Shown here piece after piece: positions 6,376-13,399 of a stretch of DNA of 17,010 nt. The stretch's first letter is position 1. Each line of letters opens with the position of its first letter. The stretch lies in contig DHPN01000009.1 of the NCBI GenBank assembly GCA_002407925.1, positions 8,894 to 25,903 on the forward strand, read 5' to 3'. A program made the translations under genes and the position numbers. This DNA is from Atopobiaceae bacterium UBA5363. GTDB lineage: Bacteria; Actinomycetota; Coriobacteriia; Coriobacteriales; Atopobiaceae. The notes under the pieces were generated by a model. The model ran no database searches, was not told the origin of the DNA, and saw only the letters and a program-made list of their open reading frames with translations.

Positions 6376-6966
6376 ATGGTCGACATCAAGATTTCGGGGC
6401 GTAAGGTTAGCGTCACAGATGCTATGCGCGACGCGGTTAATGAAAAAATCGGCAACGCCCTTAAGGTATTCGATGTTCAGCCAATGAGTTGTGATGTGGT
6501 CCTTCGTGTTGACAAGAATCGTTCAAACCCTGATCGCCGGGCCTGCGAAGTGACTGTCTTCATACGCGACACCGTGGTGAGAGTCGTGTCTGAAAACGCT
6601 GACATGTACGCCGCAATCTCTGATGCCGCCGATAAAGTAGCTCGTCAGCTTCGCCGGTACAAGACGCGCGTCGTTGACAGAAAGCAGCGCGCGGGGAGAT
6701 CCATGCCTCAACCCATCCCAGCTTCGGCGGATGATCTCGCTGACCTCATTGAGCCCGAGGACGAAGACGATCAACTTGTGCGTGAGAAGTACATCAAGCT
6801 CAAGCCCATGACAGAAGAGCAAGCTCTGGTGCAGACGGATCTGCTGGGCCATGACTTCTTCGTTTTTGAAAATGCGGCAACCGGCTTGGTCAATGTTATC
6901 TATCATCGCCACAATGGCGGCTATGGCATCATAAAGCCTCAGTTTGAGGAGGATAATGAGCAATAG
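6376..6966 (+). CDS. hpf: Long-form ribosome hibernation promoting factor (HPF/RaiA)
   Basis: HPF binds the 30S decoding centre of idle ribosomes. The long form also joins two 70S ribosomes into inactive 100S dimers through its C-terminal domain. The 196 residues fit the long form. The N-terminal beta-alpha domain is about 1-100 (MVDIKISGRKVSVTDAMRD at the start, later MYAAISDAADKVARQLRRYK). An acidic linker follows at about 110-135. The C-terminal dimerisation domain is about 137-193, with VREKYIKLKPMT, LLGHDFFVFEN and NVIYHRHNGGYGII. AGGAGG at 6365-6370, five bases before ATG, is a very strong ribosome site. TATAAG at 6356-6361 looks like a -10 but would start transcription inside the ribosome site, so it is not called. 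The gene overlaps degV by 11 bases and lies downstream of the comFC-structured RNA pair. Confidence 0.95.
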   Translation: MVDIKISGRKVSVTDAMRDAVNEKIGNALKVFDVQPMSCDVVLRVDKNRSNPDRRACEVTVFIRDTVVRVVSENADMYAAISDAADKVARQLRRYKTRVVDRKQRAGRSMPQPIPASADDLADLIEPEDEDDQLVREKYIKLKPMTEEQALVQTDLLGHDFFVFENAATGLVNVIYHRHNGGYGIIKPQFEEDNEQ

Positions 6967-8080
6967 CGACCAAGCGGAACCAACAGCCGCCACGGATGCG
7001 CCTGTATTGACTGAGGCAAACGATGAGCAGTCCGACCATTATCGGGCGCAGGGTCCTGACCGTGCGCCGAACAAGGGATCCGATGCGACCCCTGAGCACG
7101 TCACGATCGTTGCTAAGGCGTACAACAAACGTCGGAGCTGCAAGATCATCGTGGACTCAAGCTCAGATCTCGCGCCAGAGGTGATCAAGCGCCTTGGCGT
7201 GGAGGTGATTCCTTACCACTACGTTGGCCCCCAAGGCGAAAGGGTTGATGACCTTTGGGAGAATGGCGACCCTCATGAGTTCTATGAGTTCATGAGGAAA
7301 AATCCGGATGCGCGCTTTACGACCATGGCGATCACGCCTGGGACCTATGCGGGGGTTTTCGAAAGGGCTCTGGGGGATGGCTTGCCTATCTTGTATCTTT
7401 GCCTTTCCGAAGGGCTTTCCTCTTCGATCAACTCTGCTCGGCAAGCCGCCGACATGGTGCAGGCCTCACATGCTGGCGCCGAGATCTACATTCTCGATAA
7501 CAAATGTGACTCTGCTGCGGGAGAGCTTCTGCTCATGGAGGTCTGTCGCCAAGCTGCAGCTGGTCTGACAGCGCGTGAAGTGTACGAGTGGGCGCAAGAC
7601 GCTCGTTATTTCATCCATGGCTACTTCACCCTCGACAGCCTGCATTGGCTTGCCCTTGGTGGCCGCATTCCTCCGGCTGCAGCCCAAGTTGGTGCGAAGC
7701 TCGACGTAAAGCCAGAGCTTTCCTACGACATTAACGGGTCACTCACGCTTCGTGGCATGTATAGAGGCCGTAAGAAAGCAATGAGGGCAATAATCCAGGA
7801 CTTTCATGACAACTATGCCCACGACACGAGTCTTCCGCTGGCCATTGTCTCATCGGATGCCAACAAGGATGCCGATTGGCTTGAGGCACAGGTACGCAAG
7901 GAAAAGGGCTGCGAGGATCTTGCCGTGATTCGAAGTTCCGTGTCTCCGATTCTCGGCTCGCATGTAGGCCCCGGCATGGTTGCCCTCGTTTTTTGGGGGA
8001 CCGATCGTCGAGAGCAGCTTTCTCTCACAGACCGCATAGCGCACCGCATAAGAGACGGGCGCAGTGTTAGCCGCTCTTAA
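6956..8080 (+). CDS. DegV family fatty-acid-binding protein
   Basis: DegV/FakB proteins bind a fatty acid. In systems with FakA they present it for phosphorylation so that it can enter phospholipid synthesis, but no fakA is in view. The product has 374 residues. Residues 1-60 are a polar, low-complexity extension not found in typical members of about 280 residues. The family core starts at CKIIVDSSSDL (62-72). Next come MAITPGTY (124-131) and the acyl-carboxylate-binding LSEGLSSSINSAR (150-162). HGYFTLDSLHWLALGGRIP and, near the end, GSHVGPGMVALVFWG are also typical. ATG 6956 was chosen because it follows GAGGAGG and begins within the last codons of hpf. The TTG at 6944 in the same frame lies in the ribosome site itself. 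The overlap suggests coupling to hpf. Confidence 0.93.
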   Translation: MSNSDQAEPTAATDAPVLTEANDEQSDHYRAQGPDRAPNKGSDATPEHVTIVAKAYNKRRSCKIIVDSSSDLAPEVIKRLGVEVIPYHYVGPQGERVDDLWENGDPHEFYEFMRKNPDARFTTMAITPGTYAGVFERALGDGLPILYLCLSEGLSSSINSARQAADMVQASHAGAEIYILDNKCDSAAGELLLMEVCRQAAAGLTAREVYEWAQDARYFIHGYFTLDSLHWLALGGRIPPAAAQVGAKLDVKPELSYDINGSLTLRGMYRGRKKAMRAIIQDFHDNYAHDTSLPLAIVSSDANKDADWLEAQVRKEKGCEDLAVIRSSVSPILGSHVGPGMVALVFWGTDRREQLSLTDRIAHRIRDGRSVSRS

Positions 8081-8102
8081 TCTAGTTTGGGAGGAATAGC
8101 AC

Positions 8103-9134
8103 ATGTCTCATGTTCGTATCCGTACGGTCGCCTTCATAGGGACAGGCATTATGGGTGAGCCCATCGCTCGCCATATCCTGGATGCAGGGTATCACCTTGT
8201 GGTGAACAACCGCACAAAAGCCAAGGCTGACACCCTTGTTGCAGCGGGTGCCACCTGGGCCTCAAGCCCTTCTGAGGCGGCGCGCGATGCTGACGTCGTT
8301 TTCACGATGCTTGGATTCCCTGACGAGGTCGAAGATGTCTACCTCGCCACCGACGGCTTGCTGCGCGCAACGAAAAAGGGTGCCTACCTCATTGACCTCA
8401 CAACAAGCTCTCCACAGCTCGCTCGCGATATTCACGATGCCGCTGAGATAGATGACAAACATGCCTTCGACTGTCCAGTGACCGGCGGCCAAGCGGGGGC
8501 GCAAAACGGTACCCTGACGTTGATCATAGGGGAAAGCGAAACGACAGTGGCGCCCGTGCTTCCTTTGCTCAAGACCTTCTCGAGCAGGATCTTCTATTTT
8601 GATGGCGCAGGTAAGGGCCAACTTGCAAAGCTCGCCAACCAAGTATCGCTCGCGGCCTGTATGGTCGGGTATGCAGATGCCATGGCCCTTGCAGAGCAGG
8701 GAGGGCTCGATGTCTCCAAGGCGCTTGACATGATTGGGCACGGCATGGGTGGATCTGTCGCACTCTCCCAACTCGCTCCGCGATCACTGAAGGGCGATTA
8801 CAAGCCAGGCTTCATGGCTGAGCACCTGCGCAAGGATTTAAAGCTGGCCCTCTCTTCCTCTGAGGATCTCGACATCACGCTGCCGGGGGCCGAGACAGCA
8901 TTTGCGCTCTATGACATGCTTTGCCAGATTGGTGGCTCCCACATGGGCACGCAGGCAATCACGCTGCTGTATGCCGACCAGGCGACTGGGGAGGCGGCAG
9001 GCATCAATTGGGCTCTTCTCGACAAAGACGAACAGGGCGACGAAGAGCATCACAACCACGATGGTTGCAGCGACGATCACGACGGCAATAGTGTTGGTGA
9101 ACAGAGTCGCCATCATGAGGGCAAGGACGCATAA
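8103..9134 (+). CDS. NAD(P)-dependent beta-hydroxyacid dehydrogenase family protein with His/acidic tail
   Basis: The 343-residue protein belongs to the 3-hydroxyisobutyrate/tartronate-semialdehyde reductase family, cytosolic enzymes that oxidise or reduce beta-hydroxy acids with a nicotinamide cofactor. The Rossmann loop is GTGIMG (13-18) after VAFI. NNR (35-37) follows the second strand; an arginine there is common in NADP users, so NADPH is possible. The substrate-binding loop CPVTGGQAGAQNGTL (124-138) matches the family, and the catalytic lysine is K176 in GKGQLAKLANQ, with N179 conserved. The all-alpha C-terminal domain runs to about 305. Residues 309-343 are an extra hydrophilic tail with six histidines and many Asp/Glu, which could bind divalent metal. 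GGAGGA lies six to seven bases before ATG. The substrate cannot be assigned. The gene lies 22 bases after degV. Confidence 0.9.
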   Translation: MSHVRIRTVAFIGTGIMGEPIARHILDAGYHLVVNNRTKAKADTLVAAGATWASSPSEAARDADVVFTMLGFPDEVEDVYLATDGLLRATKKGAYLIDLTTSSPQLARDIHDAAEIDDKHAFDCPVTGGQAGAQNGTLTLIIGESETTVAPVLPLLKTFSSRIFYFDGAGKGQLAKLANQVSLAACMVGYADAMALAEQGGLDVSKALDMIGHGMGGSVALSQLAPRSLKGDYKPGFMAEHLRKDLKLALSSSEDLDITLPGAETAFALYDMLCQIGGSHMGTQAITLLYADQATGEAAGINWALLDKDEQGDEEHHNHDGCSDDHDGNSVGEQSRHHEGKDA

Positions 9135-9135
9135 C

Positions 9136-9597
9136 GTGGCAGAGTTTGCGATAGCGATCGTTGCACTCTTGTTATTTTTCTTCGGCATTTTTCTCGGTTA
9201 TAGGATCGGGGAAGAGCTGGGGGCGCGCTGCGTGACGACACGTGAGTATGGCAAGGCCAACATCGAGACGCTTGTCATCGGCGTGATCGTATCAGGGGCG
9301 ATATGGGCGACAGGCTGGCTTTTGCTTGCTGGGCTGGCGGTTGGCGGCATGGCGGGAGTGCTGGTAGGTCTCAAGATGAGCTTCGGTGAGAGCGTGGGGC
9401 CCTGGAAGGTGCACGATCGCTTCTTCCGCGTCAATAAGGACCAGGTCAAACGCTCAAAAAGCAAAACTGCCGAAGCTGCCCGAAGGGCGCGTCGAGATGG
9501 AACGCCAATGCCAGAGTTTATAAGTGTAGCGGACAAGGGCCCTGCAGCTCATCATGAGGATGCGGCGCTCAAGAAGGATGACAAGTCACATGATTGA
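9136..9597 (+). CDS. Small multi-pass membrane protein of unknown function
   Basis: I do not recognise the family. The 153-residue product has a first hydrophobic segment at about 4-21 with an FFF cluster. A second, glycine-rich hydrophobic region at about 44-80 is long enough for one or two helices and contains GG and GxxxG-like packing motifs. A basic, probably cytoplasmic tail from 95 onward is rich in Lys/Arg/Ala and ends in His, Asp and Lys residues. GTG 9136 was chosen because AAGGA at 9123-9127 precedes it at eight bases and the membrane segment then begins at once. It starts one base after the preceding stop. ATG 9115 would add seven residues, without a ribosome site, and overlap the dehydrogenase. 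Its stop overlaps the NYN gene. Confidence 0.72.
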   Translation: MAEFAIAIVALLLFFFGIFLGYRIGEELGARCVTTREYGKANIETLVIGVIVSGAIWATGWLLLAGLAVGGMAGVLVGLKMSFGESVGPWKVHDRFFRVNKDQVKRSKSKTAEAARRARRDGTPMPEFISVADKGPAAHHEDAALKKDDKSHD

Positions 9598-10366
9598 GAC
9601 AAATCAAAGTTCCATGGCAGTGATGATCGACTATGAGAACCTTGCCTTAGGGACTGGCAAACGTAAGCGCAACGGTCATCAAGAGGCCGGGCCTCGGCCC
9701 GATATGAAGCGAATACTCGAGCGCCTCGTTGACAAGGGCCGCATCGTAGCCAAGCGCGCATACTGCGATTGGCAGCGTTTTGACGATGCAATCGCCCCTC
9801 TTCATGAGCTTGGCGTTGAGCTCATTGAGATTCCCGATCGAGCATACACGGGGAAGAATTCTGCTGACATTCGACTTTCGGTTGACGCGGTTGAAATGTG
9901 CCTTACGAAGGAGCATATCGACACCTTTGCAATTCTGTCAGGGGACTCAGACTTCTCCCCTTTGGTTGCAAAGCTTAAGGAATACGGCCGGACTGTAATC
10001 GGCGTTGGTATGAAAGACGCGACAAGTTCTCTGTTGGCAGAGAACTGCGATGAGTTCATTTTTTATGAAGATATCGTTTCTGGCTCAGGCATACCGAGCT
10101 TCGAGGGCAAGATAGCGAAGGAGAAGTATGAATGCTATCAGCTCCTTTTCGAGACCATCGATGCTCTAGAGCGCGAAAGCGACGGGGCTGTCCTGGCGAG
10201 TCGCATCAAAGACACTATGCGCCGCAAGCGCCCGCAGTTTTCTGAGCGGACCTATGGGTATCGCTCCTTTACCAGCTTGTTGCGAGAGGCATCCAAGCTG
10301 GGATTCATTGAAATACATCAAGATCCTAAAAGTGGCACAGCTGTGGTTGATGGCTTTGCTGAGTGA
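9590..10366 (+). CDS. NYN domain-LOTUS (OST-HTH) domain protein, putative RNase
   Basis: NYN domains (LabA/DUF88 group) have a PIN-like fold and are metal-dependent ribonucleases where tested. The LOTUS/OST-HTH domain is a winged-helix RNA-binding module. In the 258-residue product the NYN part covers about 10-160. The acidic active-site residues are D14 in VMIDYENL, D93 in NSADIRLSVDA, and D119/D121 in LSGDSDFSPLV, followed by the VIGVGM strand. The LOTUS part is about 180-256 (YECYQLLFETIDAL, then TYGYRSFTSLLREASKLGFIEI). ATG 9590 follows AAGGA at 11 bases. ATG 9578 and 9554 are in frame but poorly placed. The start overlaps the preceding gene by eight bases, and the stop overlaps a GTG/ATG pair at 10363-10368. 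The RNA target is unknown; the neighbours suggest a role tied to translation or RNA turnover. Confidence 0.88.
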   Translation: MIETNQSSMAVMIDYENLALGTGKRKRNGHQEAGPRPDMKRILERLVDKGRIVAKRAYCDWQRFDDAIAPLHELGVELIEIPDRAYTGKNSADIRLSVDAVEMCLTKEHIDTFAILSGDSDFSPLVAKLKEYGRTVIGVGMKDATSSLLAENCDEFIFYEDIVSGSGIPSFEGKIAKEKYECYQLLFETIDALERESDGAVLASRIKDTMRRKRPQFSERTYGYRSFTSLLREASKLGFIEIHQDPKSGTAVVDGFAE

Positions 10367-10413
10367 TGCAAAACATACAAAGACGTGCGCTCGAAACGCA
10401 GAAGGGAAATGAG

Positions 10414-10989
10414 ATGGCTAAAGGAGTATCAGACGCGAAGTTTGCTAGCCTCATGCAGAATTTGGGCGGCTCTAAAAGACGCGTTCGCCAAGAGGCCTCT
10501 TCTGCGATTGCTCTCATAGCGCGAGAGGACCCAACACGTCTCTATGATCAGGTAGGTCAGCTCGTAGACGCCCTTTCCCGTCCCGAGGCGCAGACGCGCT
10601 GGGAGATCCTCGATGCCTTGACCGATATCGCCCAACAGCGCGCAGATTTGGTTGGCAAGGCCTGTGAGGGCGCTGAGACAGCTCTTTTTGATGAAGCATC
10701 GTCTGCTGTTCGCCTATCGGCCTTCAAATTCCTGACAGTGTATGGAAAGAGCAGCCCTGAAAGGTCAAACGCCGTCTGGCATCTGTTGGATGAGGCAATC
10801 CAGTGCTACCACGGAGATCCAGAATATAGGGACATGCTTTCCTATTTAATCGAATTCACTCGCGGTGACATCTCTGATGAGACACGTGAGGCCCTCAATG
10901 CACGCGTAAAGTTCGACGCCGAGCATGGGCGCGGGTACATCAAGGCATTTTCATCAGACATCATCAAGCTTTCAGATGATGTGAAGTAG
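10414..10989 (+). CDS. Alpha-helical (HEAT-like) repeat protein of unknown function
   Basis: The 191 residues are predominantly helix-forming and contain paired-helix units resembling HEAT repeats, for example LGGSKRRVRQEASSAIALIA, then DQVGQLVDALSRPEAQTRWEILDALTDIA, then FDEASSAVRLSAFKFLTVYG. The arginine/alanine pattern after a turn is typical of such repeats. There are no cysteine clusters, signal peptide or membrane segment, so it is probably a cytoplasmic scaffold or adaptor. ATG 10414 was chosen because AAGGG lies seven bases before it. A GTG at 10363 and an ATG at 10366 overlap the NYN stop but have no ribosome site. No function can be assigned. The tight linkage to the NYN-LOTUS gene makes partnership possible. 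Confidence 0.75.
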   Translation: MAKGVSDAKFASLMQNLGGSKRRVRQEASSAIALIAREDPTRLYDQVGQLVDALSRPEAQTRWEILDALTDIAQQRADLVGKACEGAETALFDEASSAVRLSAFKFLTVYGKSSPERSNAVWHLLDEAIQCYHGDPEYRDMLSYLIEFTRGDISDETREALNARVKFDAEHGRGYIKAFSSDIIKLSDDVK

Positions 10990-11043
10990 ACCAGAACAAG
11001 GTAGTACGATCAATACATACATACCCGTGCAGGAAGGAATTGC

Positions 11044-12138
11044 ATGTCCAGCGATATTGATGATGAAAAGGCAACAACGAGCGGATCCGATGAGGGCGCT
11101 CAAAGCAAAGCAGATGATGAGACTACGAGTCAGAATGCGGCAAAGGAGCCTAAGGAGGCTGATAAAAAAGAGGAGCCCAAAAAAACCGACGAAATGACAC
11201 TGAAGCCTCGAGCAGCAAAAGATGCTTCCAAAAAAAAGAGTGAAAAGGCAGTCGCTGCAAAGGGCTCTTCAAAGCCGAAGGGCAAGAAGGCGAGAAGGAG
11301 GGCAGGCCTGCCGACGTTTGGCTGGATTGCAATTGCTCTCGCCTGTCTTGGCGTAGGCATCATCGTCGGCCACTTCGTCCTTCCCGTTAGCTTTGGCTCT
11401 TCTCTTGCTAGTCAGACGACTGTGACGGAAGACCACCTGAGCGATGTGCTTGGGACCTATACCTACGATGGAAAGACTCACAATGTGACCGTGCAAGATG
11501 TTATTGAGCAAAGCAGTACTCTTGACAGTGCTAAAAATGATGATGACAGCTATACGATCCCCGCTGTTGATGGCGTACTCTCTGCGGCGCGTAACCAGAT
11601 CGTGCTTGATGAAGCTGAAAAACGTGGTGACACAGCATCTGACGATGAAGCGGCTTCGTTTGCTGAGGAGCAGCTTGGGACTTCTGACTATTCTACAATT
11701 GCGTCCAATTACAGCATTGACGAGGATACCGCCGAGACCATGATCAAGAATGCCGCAACCATGTCAAAGCTGCGTGATGAGGTAGTGACTACGGAGGTGC
11801 CAGACGCGCCTACGGCACCCACCGCGCCCTCGGATGGTAATACGGATACAGCTTCGCAAGACTACGCAACCTACATCATCAACCTTGCTGGCGATGAGTG
11901 GGACTCGGCCAACAACACGTGGGCGGATAGCTCCAGCGACTATGCGACGGCACTTGCCGATTACACGGTTACCAATGACTCTGCCACGTATGGGGCAGCC
12001 CAAGCAGCCTACTATGTCGCCTATCAGAAGTACTCTGAGGTCTCTTCAAGCGCCTCCAGTGAGTGGTATAGCTTCTGCAACAGCCTCTTTGACAATGCGA
12101 CGGTTACTATAAACTCGCTCGTCACGAGTGCGAGCTAA
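11044..12138 (+). CDS. Membrane-anchored SurA-N-like protein
   Basis: The 364-residue protein has a cytoplasmic, strongly charged Lys/Glu/Ala-rich region (1-88), a single membrane helix at about 91-114 (FGWIAIALACLGVGIIVGHFV) and an extracytoplasmic part. Residues about 172-250 (AVDGVLSAARNQIVLDEAEKRG through AATMSKLRDEVVT) resemble the SurA N-terminal chaperone fold. No parvulin rotamase domain follows, so prolyl isomerase activity is not expected. A short Pro/Ala/Thr linker (251-265) leads to a Ser/Asp/Tyr-rich C-terminal region. It may assist folding of exported proteins, as inferred from fold only. AAGGA at 11034-11038 is the ribosome site. The charged region is encoded partly by A-runs, including eight As at 11230-11237. 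Confidence 0.72.
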   Translation: MSSDIDDEKATTSGSDEGAQSKADDETTSQNAAKEPKEADKKEEPKKTDEMTLKPRAAKDASKKKSEKAVAAKGSSKPKGKKARRRAGLPTFGWIAIALACLGVGIIVGHFVLPVSFGSSLASQTTVTEDHLSDVLGTYTYDGKTHNVTVQDVIEQSSTLDSAKNDDDSYTIPAVDGVLSAARNQIVLDEAEKRGDTASDDEAASFAEEQLGTSDYSTIASNYSIDEDTAETMIKNAATMSKLRDEVVTTEVPDAPTAPTAPSDGNTDTASQDYATYIINLAGDEWDSANNTWADSSSDYATALADYTVTNDSATYGAAQAAYYVAYQKYSEVSSSASSEWYSFCNSLFDNATVTINSLVTSAS

Positions 12139-12171
12139 AAGACTAGGGCTAGGTGGGGCACCGGTGAGGCT

Positions 12172-13362
12172 ATGAGGGTTATCGTCAGTGCCTGTCTGCT
12201 TGGCGTCCCATGCCGCTACGATGGCTCAGCCAAGAGGTGCGATGCGGTGTGCAGGCTTTGCAAAAAAACCGATGTACTGCGACTATGTCCAGAGTCCTCA
12301 GCCCTGCTTCCTATCCCTCGGCCTCCTGCTGAGATCTGTGGGGGTCGCGTATGCTTGTCTGATGGCACAGATGTGACAGAAGACTTTCGTCGTGGTTCTA
12401 GCCTCTGTCTTGTGCGTGCGAGGGACTTTGGCGCAACGCTTGCGGTTTTAAAGGAAAAGAGCCCTTCCTGCGGCACAAATTGCGTCTACGATGGGACATA
12501 CTCAGGGCATCTTGTCCCAGGGGAAGGCGTGTTTACTCATCTTCTGAGGGAGGAGGGGATCTGCGTGACCAACGAAGAGGTGGTCAAAAGCTGCGCCCCA
12601 TCGGTTGAACATCCAGTTGCCATCGTGCTTGGCTCTGGCCTTGGGCATTTGGCCTCGCTTGTAAAGCCTGTGAGGAGGATTGATTATCACGACATAGACG
12701 GCTTTCCGAGCAATGCAACGCCTATCCCAGGCCACAGCTTCGAGGCGACTATTGGGACGATTGACGGTGTCCCGGTGATTGTCTATCCAGGGCGCATACA
12801 TCTCTATCAGGGCTTCACCGCTGCGGAGGTGACGTCCCTTGTGCGCCATGCCTATAGGCTAGGCAGCCGGGACATCTTCTTTGCCTGCGCAACAGGGGCT
12901 GTCAAGGGCAATGCTTCTCTTGGGCTCGGCATTTTGTCTGATCAAATCAACTTGACTGGCCATAACCCCCTTGCCGAATGGGATGAGATAACTGGCGTTG
13001 ATACGCCATTTGCCGATATGGCGGATATCTACAGTCCTTATCTGCGCACGCTCGCGCATGGCGTCGCTACGGACGCGGGCATTGCAGTGGAGGAAGGCGT
13101 ATATGCCGGTGTGCTGGGCCCATCATTTGAGACAGCAGCTGAAGTCAATGCGCTTCGCTGCCTGGGGGTGTCCTATGTGGGGATGTCAACTGTGTGCGAG
13201 ACGATCATGGCTCACGCCCTTGGCATGAACGTGCTGGGCTTGACGCTTGCAGCCAATATGGCTGGAGCTGCCAACGTGACGCATGAAAGCGTGTTGGCTG
13301 AGGCTGGCACCTCTGCGGAAGACTTCGAGAAGCTCGTCCGTGGTGTGATCCATCTGTTGTAA
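12172..13362 (+). CDS. DUF523 (TudS-like)-purine nucleoside phosphorylase fusion
   Basis: Two domains are joined in one 396-residue frame. Residues 1-142 are DUF523: SACLLGVPCRYDG (6-18), LCPES (38-42) and EKSPSCG (95-101). Characterised TudS proteins of this family are thiouracil desulfidases that hold an iron-sulfur cluster with three cysteines; C8, C14, C39 and C100 are the candidates here. Residues about 148-396 are a class I, trimeric-type purine nucleoside phosphorylase: phosphate loop VLGSGLGHL (152-160), PGHSFEA (186-192), GRIHLYQG (207-214, H210), DQINLTGHNPL, and LGPSFETAAE followed by GMSTV. The usual N-terminal helices of PNP before the phosphate loop are missing. Two normally conserved spots differ: YQG for YEG, and ACATGAVKG where TNAAGGLN is usual. 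GTGAGG lies just before ATG. The fusion suggests salvage of thio-modified nucleobases or nucleosides, which is an inference. It is the last gene of the rightward run and convergent with the helicase. Confidence 0.88.
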   Translation: MRVIVSACLLGVPCRYDGSAKRCDAVCRLCKKTDVLRLCPESSALLPIPRPPAEICGGRVCLSDGTDVTEDFRRGSSLCLVRARDFGATLAVLKEKSPSCGTNCVYDGTYSGHLVPGEGVFTHLLREEGICVTNEEVVKSCAPSVEHPVAIVLGSGLGHLASLVKPVRRIDYHDIDGFPSNATPIPGHSFEATIGTIDGVPVIVYPGRIHLYQGFTAAEVTSLVRHAYRLGSRDIFFACATGAVKGNASLGLGILSDQINLTGHNPLAEWDEITGVDTPFADMADIYSPYLRTLAHGVATDAGIAVEEGVYAGVLGPSFETAAEVNALRCLGVSYVGMSTVCETIMAHALGMNVLGLTLAANMAGAANVTHESVLAEAGTSAEDFEKLVRGVIHLL

Positions 13363-13399
13363 ACGCTGCCCAGCGACTCCTTTGTCTGCGGCATCCTCT

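Noticed and set aside
11013..11024. ATAC repeated three times before the SurA-N-like gene
   Set aside because: Too short to mean more than local simple sequence.
13363..13399. Bidirectional terminator between the DUF523-PNP gene and the helicase
   Set aside because: Only a 4-bp stem (13364-13375) without T-runs on either side is visible.
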